NCBI GenBank assembly: GCA_020744225.1
Contig: JAGMWG010000019.1
Span: 1,178,001-1,242,000 of the forward strand
Direction: 5' to 3'
Source: Paraphoma chrysanthemicola
Taxonomy: Eukaryota; Ascomycota; Dothideomycetes; Pleosporales; Phaeosphaeriaceae
DNA length: 64,000 nucleotides
Positions within the stretch are counted from its first letter, which is position 1, and every line of letters begins with the position of its first letter. Positions 58,491 to 64,000 of this stretch are shown here, one piece after another. The notes under the pieces are model-generated. The model had not been told where the DNA came from. It saw only the letters and a list, made by a program, of their open reading frames with translations, and searched no databases. The position numbers and the translations under genes are program-made.

Positions 58491-61400
58491 ATGTCCGATC
58501 CTGCAGCGTACACCGTGGGCTGGATATGTGCTATGACGACCGAATATGTTGCTGCGCGTGTGTTCCTCGACGAACAACACGATCATCCTGAGCACACATC
58601 AATCCATGATTTCAACGATTATACGTTGGGTAAGATCGGGGATCACAACGTCGTCATTGCATGCGTGCCCGACGGAGAGTACGGTAGCGCTTCCGCCACG
58701 AACGTCGTAACGAACCTGCTTCACAGCTTCGCGAACGTCAAAGTCGGTTTACTTGTCGGCATCGGCGGAGGAGCTCCAAGCTCTCAGCACGATGTTCGCC
58801 TTGGTGATGTCGTAGTGAGCACCGCTGAAGTGGGGAAAAGTGGCGTTGTTCAATTCGATTTCGGCCGCAAATTCCAACACGGGGAACCCTTCATGACTGG
58901 AGCCATGAACCAGACACCAAACGTATTGCGGACTGCTGTTTCGGAACTCCGAACACAGCATACGATCTGTGGCAATAACATTGCGGAAAAGATCGAAAAC
59001 CTGCTCAAGTCCCGGCCCAGACTACGAAAGCGATACGAACGGCCTAGTAGGAACAAAGACAGACTTTTCAAATCTTCCGTATCCCATGATGAAGCATGTG
59101 AAGAGTCCTGCAGCATTACTCCGGATCATCTCGTATCAAGAGTGCACCGGGACTCGGACAGCGATGATCCTGTAATCCATTATGGTCTCATTGCTTCGAC
59201 AAACCTCGTGATGAAGGACGCCCGCATTCGAGACCAGTTGGCTAGGGACGAGCAGGTGCTATGCATTGACATGGCGGCTTTTGGATTGATGAACCATTTT
59301 CCGTGCCTGGTGATTCGCGGAATCTGTGATTATGTGGACTCACACCGAGGCAAAGAGTGGCAAGGCTTTGCTGCAATGACAGCAGCAGCATACGCAAAAG
59401 ATCTCATCCGCATTATTCACGTTAAGAGCGAAACCAACTTGAGCTTGAGCGAGTTCGTGTCCGGTAAGTGGCATGTTAGGATGTCAATTAATCAGAACGT
59501 CTAATCTTGAATCTCTAGCTGCACAAAGCATGAAGAGAATCTATACCGACGAAAACGTCGAATCTCGAACGCGACTGAAGATTGATCACCAGACAAGTCG
59601 CATTGATGAACTTTCAAAACGAGAGGCTTGTCTCCAAATTTTCCGCACAACGGCAGACCAATCTTCCAAAGACTTGATCACTACTCGTTCTGAGGGCACA
59701 TGTACCTGGGTTCTCGAACACGACTACTTCCAAACTTGGCTTGTGCAAGATTCAGGACTCCTCTTGATCTCAGCCGATCCAGGATGGGGAAAATCAGTCC
59801 TAGCCAAATACCTGATTGAAGAAGTACTTCCAAGGACGTCAACGATATGCTACTTCTTTTTCAAGATTGAAAAGCAGGACACAGTTTGCCAAGCTCTCTG
59901 TTCCATCTTGTACCAGCTGTTCAAGCAGAAACCGGATTTGATTCGGCACGCTTTACCCTATTTCGATCGAGATGGTTCAAGGCTTACAGAGTCCGGAGGT
60001 TCCCTATGGGCGGTCTTTGAGAGTTTAGTCCAGTGCTACGAAACTGGATCAGTCACCGTCGTTCTAGACGCATTAGACGAATGTGCTAGCGCCGAGCTGC
60101 CAGACCTCATCCAAAGAATTGAGCGACAATCACTGAACACGCAGTCTGGATATAGAAAGCTGAGGTACCTCCTGACCAGTCGACCTTACAAAGATATTCT
60201 GCACAAGTTTAGCCATCTATGTCGCATATTCCCACGGATGCATATCTTTGGAGGAGATGAGGGAGAGGCTATGAGTAGAGATGTGGACCGTTACATCAGG
60301 CACCGATTCGATGAGCTTGCGAAGAGCATGGGTTCTCTATCCATCAGAACACTCTTGCTGGACCGTTTGTTTAGTACAGGGCAGTGCACTTATTTGTGGG
60401 CGAGTTGTACCCTTGACCAGCTCAGTAGGATGCCGGCCGGAAAACCCGAGGCTAGGATTGCATTCGCTCTTGAGAAACTTCCGGACGATATCATACAAGC
60501 CTATGAAGATGTTCTTTCCAGAACAAGAGACCATGCAATGACCCGCAAGGCGTTGGTCATTGTCTTAGCTGCGAAGAGGCCTATGATTGCAGCAGAGATG
60601 AGTGTCGCCATAAATGTTGGGCGGCATATCCAGACTCTGGACGACATCGACGCAGAACCTGATTACGAGTTTGAGACACGCATCCGAACTTGGTGTGGTC
60701 TGATGACATCAAACAACGGTGGCGCGGTCCTCTTGGTTCATGCATCTGTGAGGGACTTTCTCCTCGCAGACTCTTCTGCGTCCTCGGTTGCGCCTCCAGG
60801 AAGATCGTGGCATCATTCTGTACAGATTCGTCAAGCTCATTTGGAGTTAGCGCGAATCTGTATGCGCTACCTGCTTCTCTTCAGATGCAATGCTGTGCTT
60901 CTGCAAGAGGCAGAACAGTCGTATCTCGGTGGAGCCCTAGCTCTGACAGACTACGCTCTCAGTTCTTGGGTTTACCATTTTTGCGAAGCCCATCCTGACG
61001 ATGATCGCACCGAATTGTTCGAGTTAGCTGCTGAACTTGTCGATCCTACCTGCAAGCTGTACGCAGTCTGGTTTTCCACATACTGCAAAGTGTCACAGCA
61101 AGAAAAACCCGACTTCTCTACCCCGCTGCAGGTCGCTACATTTCTTGGGCATCGGTCATTATTCAAATATCTACTCGAAAACGAGACCGAGATTGACTCC
61201 AGAGACTTGACGTACGGGCGCACAGCGCTGATGTGGGCGGCAGGCCGGGGCCATATCGACCTAGTCAAGTCACTGATTCTGTTTGGAGCGAACATAAATG
61301 CACTAGGTGGACCTTACGGCTGCGCACTGGGAGAGGCCGCGTATCAGGGTCATACCAGCTTGGTTCAACTGTTGCTTGACAAGGGTGCGGATGTCAACGT

Positions 61401-64000
61401 TCAGTCTGTTAAATCGGACTCTGCGCTTGTAGTTGCTGCAAGCTCCCCCAAAGACAACCAAGACATCGTCAAGATGTTGCTAGCCAATGATGCAGATGTT
61501 AATGCAGCAAGTGAAACGTATGGAAACGCACTTGGAGCTGCTGCGGTCACAGACCGAGAAGATATCTTCGCGATGTTGCTTGACCACGGCGCAGACTTGA
61601 ACATGACTGGTAGCTCCTACGGTAGTGTACTTGGCGCTGCTGTATCGGGCAATAGTCTCAAAATCATCATGGCCATGCTTGAGGCTGGTGTGGATGTCAA
61701 CGCAAAGGGCGGAACCTATGGTAACGTCCTTGGCGCGGCTGCTTCCAGGGGCCATCCGACCACTGTTGAAGTTCTACTACGACGTGGAGCCGATATCAAC
61801 GCGAGGAGTGGGGTATACGGTAGTGCAATTGGCGTTGCTGCATCTTGCGGCAATTATGAGGTTGTTCGACTGCTGCTCGAAAGAGGCGCTAACCCATCGT
61901 TGCGTGATGGGTCTGGGAAGGTGCCTCTCCATATGGCTTCCCATTATGGTCACCTTGAAATCGTCAAGCTCCTGCTGGACCATGGCGGTAGCCCGAACAT
62001 AAACGACAGTGATGGCTGCACCCCACTTCACATGGCTGCAAGATATGGACATGCCGACTTAGCGAGATTGTTGGTGGGCTCGGGCGCCGACGTGTATAGC
62101 GCCGACAATGCTGGGAACATATCACTGCACATAGCATCAGAATACGGTCATGTTGAGGTGCTCAGATTGCTACTCGCCCATGGCATATTAGCCAGTATAC
62201 CTGATAGCAGGAGAAAAGATGGCATGACACCACTGATGCTAGCTGCGCGCAGTGGGCACATCGAAGTCGCTCAGCTTCTGCTGGCTACTGGTAATGTTGA
62301 TACTCAGATTCTGAACGGCGATGGTTCGTCACCGCTGTCTCTTGCGAGTGTCGAAGGACATTCAGCGATGATCAAACTTCTCCAGGCGCGCGTGCCTCTC
62401 GCTCTTGACGAGAGTGGTTACTCTTCGACAGGATATTCTGAGTCTTATGCGACATTACATTCTGAGTCCGATGACACATATAACGACCTGATGGTGATGT
62501 ATGTTCGGGAACTCGTTGATGCTATTGAGGCTGAGGTTCCATTCAATCGATACAACAGTCAAATCCTGGAAAGGCTAGAGCTTGTTGTCCCTGATCTTCT
62601 TAAGGGGCTCGCGTTGAGTTTGGGACACTGCACAAAAGAGCCAGCATATCTGACCCTCATGGTTTTTATTTATAAGAAACGAAGGTGAGTAGTGATCTTC
62701 TTTCGCTCAGATTACGGCACAGCGTTGACCGTGAAATTATAGGGACATCACCGTCGCTCTCATAGAAGCATTTACCCCCGACGACACGTTCCCGGCAAGC
62801 GCGGTGCCATGGATGGATAGGACCAATCTCTGGTGGCGGCATACCGACTCTCAAGAGCAGACTAACCTAGATGATGACCTTGATCAGCCACAAAGCTTCG
62901 TGCCAGATTATGCCAGCCCATCCCGAGACGAAGAGCAAGGTACTAATGACAACTCATCGTACGATGCTGAGACACAAGCACTTTCGGGCTACAGAACGCT
63001 CTTACTCCAGAGTCCACCTTACCAGTGGTTCATCCAGACCTTGCAACGAGAGTGTCGTGTAGATGCCATGAGCCCTAATCACATGGATACTGTCAGAATG
63101 AGGGTCCTTGAGCATCTACCGACTTCTCGAATTGTTAGCAGGCGCCGGCCTTCAGAGTCATACAAGGTCTTATTCCGGATTGACTGGGATCCTGTCACCT
63201 TTCTTCTCGATCAAGGCTACGAAGGGAATTTGCGAGACGTGGTTGACATAGTCGTCACCTTGACCGGTGGCATGGATGATGCTCAGGCTCTAACGTGCTC
63301 AGAATACATGCGACAAACCTGGCCTTCATCGGGATCTCAAATCCTGCACTTAATAAAAGATGTCGTTTCTTGCGATCGCGGCCAGCATCACACTTGTAAG
63401 TTCTTGTACATACTCAATACTTACGACGAACCTGACCAGCATATAAAAGGCCATATACCCAATAATACGGTAATTACTGCATGGACGATAGGGCCTGAGT
63501 TTATGGTGGAAGCCTGCGGAACGGCCTACTCAGTGGCAGAAATTGGTGAGCAATTTGCATGGCTTGGTGCTGCTCTGCGGTCATCGCCTCACGAATCCGG
63601 TGTGACTCTTATCATTGCCTATATCGACGACATTGTGCGTAATGATCAAGCAGATAAGGCACATGAGATGGCGGTGCCAAGCCAATCCACCGTTTCTTTG
63701 AAATTCAAGATGGAGAGGCAATCAGAGAATAGCGACCAACCAGAGAAAAACAAGGCGAGTTCATGCCAATGCTGGCATGAGATGTTCCAGAATCCGGTCG
63801 TCGTACAGGGTTTTCCATTCCTACGAAGATCCGAGTATCATACCGGTCTCGAGTTACCTCTCAACATGATGGCAGGCTTGATAGATGCTGAACGTATCAG
63901 TGTTTTCGAAGAGAAACTATTCATCAAAGGCCACACGAGGATGTTAGTGCCGACGAGGTCCACCGAGGACTTTCTGCTTTGGCATCTCCTGCAAAAAGAA
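58491..64000 (+). CDS. NLR-type protein: nucleoside-phosphorylase-like, NACHT, ankyrin repeats, C-terminal domain; runs off the window
   Basis: Exons 58491-59463, 59519-62684 and 62743 to the edge, introns 55 and 58 nt; at least 1,780 residues and open at the right edge, so the C-terminus is missing. Domains in order: a nucleoside-phosphorylase-like domain (about 5-310) with VGLLVGIGGG at 85-94, CIDMAAFGLMN at 258-268 and RGICDY at 276-281; NACHT with Walker A ADPGWGKS (about 410-417) and Walker B VVLDALDEC (about 505-513); about 13 ankyrin repeats (about 859-1290), several carrying a YGxxLGAA-type core; then an unnamed C-terminal domain with TAWTIGPEFMVEACG and CWHEMFQNPVVVQGFPF (near 1600-1740), a pattern seen in other fungal ankyrin/NLR proteins. 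A possible third intron, 63396-63449 (54 nt, in frame, AAAAG acceptor), is uncertain. The likely role is non-self or pathogen sensing with an effector-type N-terminus. Which cue it senses cannot be inferred. Confidence 0.9.

Overview
The window looks like nuclear DNA of a filamentous ascomycete (Pezizomycotina), most likely a dothideomycete. Genes are on both strands and carry short introns of about 40-80 nt with GT...AG ends and CTNAC-like branch sites. The gene content is typical of that group: Zn(II)2Cys6 regulators, a Pth11-type rhodopsin-like receptor, a HET protein, a NACHT-ankyrin receptor, NRDE-2, UTP10 and a secreted DUF1996 protein. The order-level guess is inference from gene families; no species can be named from sequence alone. 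I reconstructed 22 protein genes. Splice sites were chosen by frame continuity and by the expected family sequence across each junction.

Layout. 0-8 kb: a fungal protein of unknown function, an F-box protein, a small membrane protein divergent from an NmrA-like reductase, and a five-exon secreted DUF1996 protein. 8-20 kb: an 864-residue unknown protein with an acidic tail, an LCHN/DENN (DUF4484) protein, 2-isopropylmalate synthase (LEU4), a DUF1989 protein and a short-chain dehydrogenase. 20-38 kb is sparse: a 4.0-kb gene-free stretch, a zinc-cluster regulator, glutamate decarboxylase, a Pth11-like receptor and a 4.3-kb gene-free stretch. 38-49 kb: NRDE-2 and UTP10 are transcribed divergently, followed by a second zinc-cluster regulator.

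50-55 kb holds a divergent pair. One gene encodes biotin carboxylase, KipA/PxpC, KipI/PxpB and a biotinyl domain in one chain (urea-amidolyase architecture without the amidase). The other encodes a LamB/YcsF (PxpA) protein. Bacterial PxpA, PxpB and PxpC form 5-oxoprolinase, so this two-gene module may be an ATP- and biotin-dependent system acting on a cyclic or simple amide. That substrate idea is inference.

55-64 kb looks like an allorecognition or immunity locus. A HET-domain gene faces away from a very large NLR-type gene that runs off the right edge. The NLR has a nucleoside-phosphorylase-like domain, NACHT, about 13 ankyrin repeats and an unnamed C-terminal domain. Its phosphorylase-like domain has Ala where the ribose-binding Glu is expected. 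No rRNA, convincing tRNA, CRISPR array or intact transposon was found.
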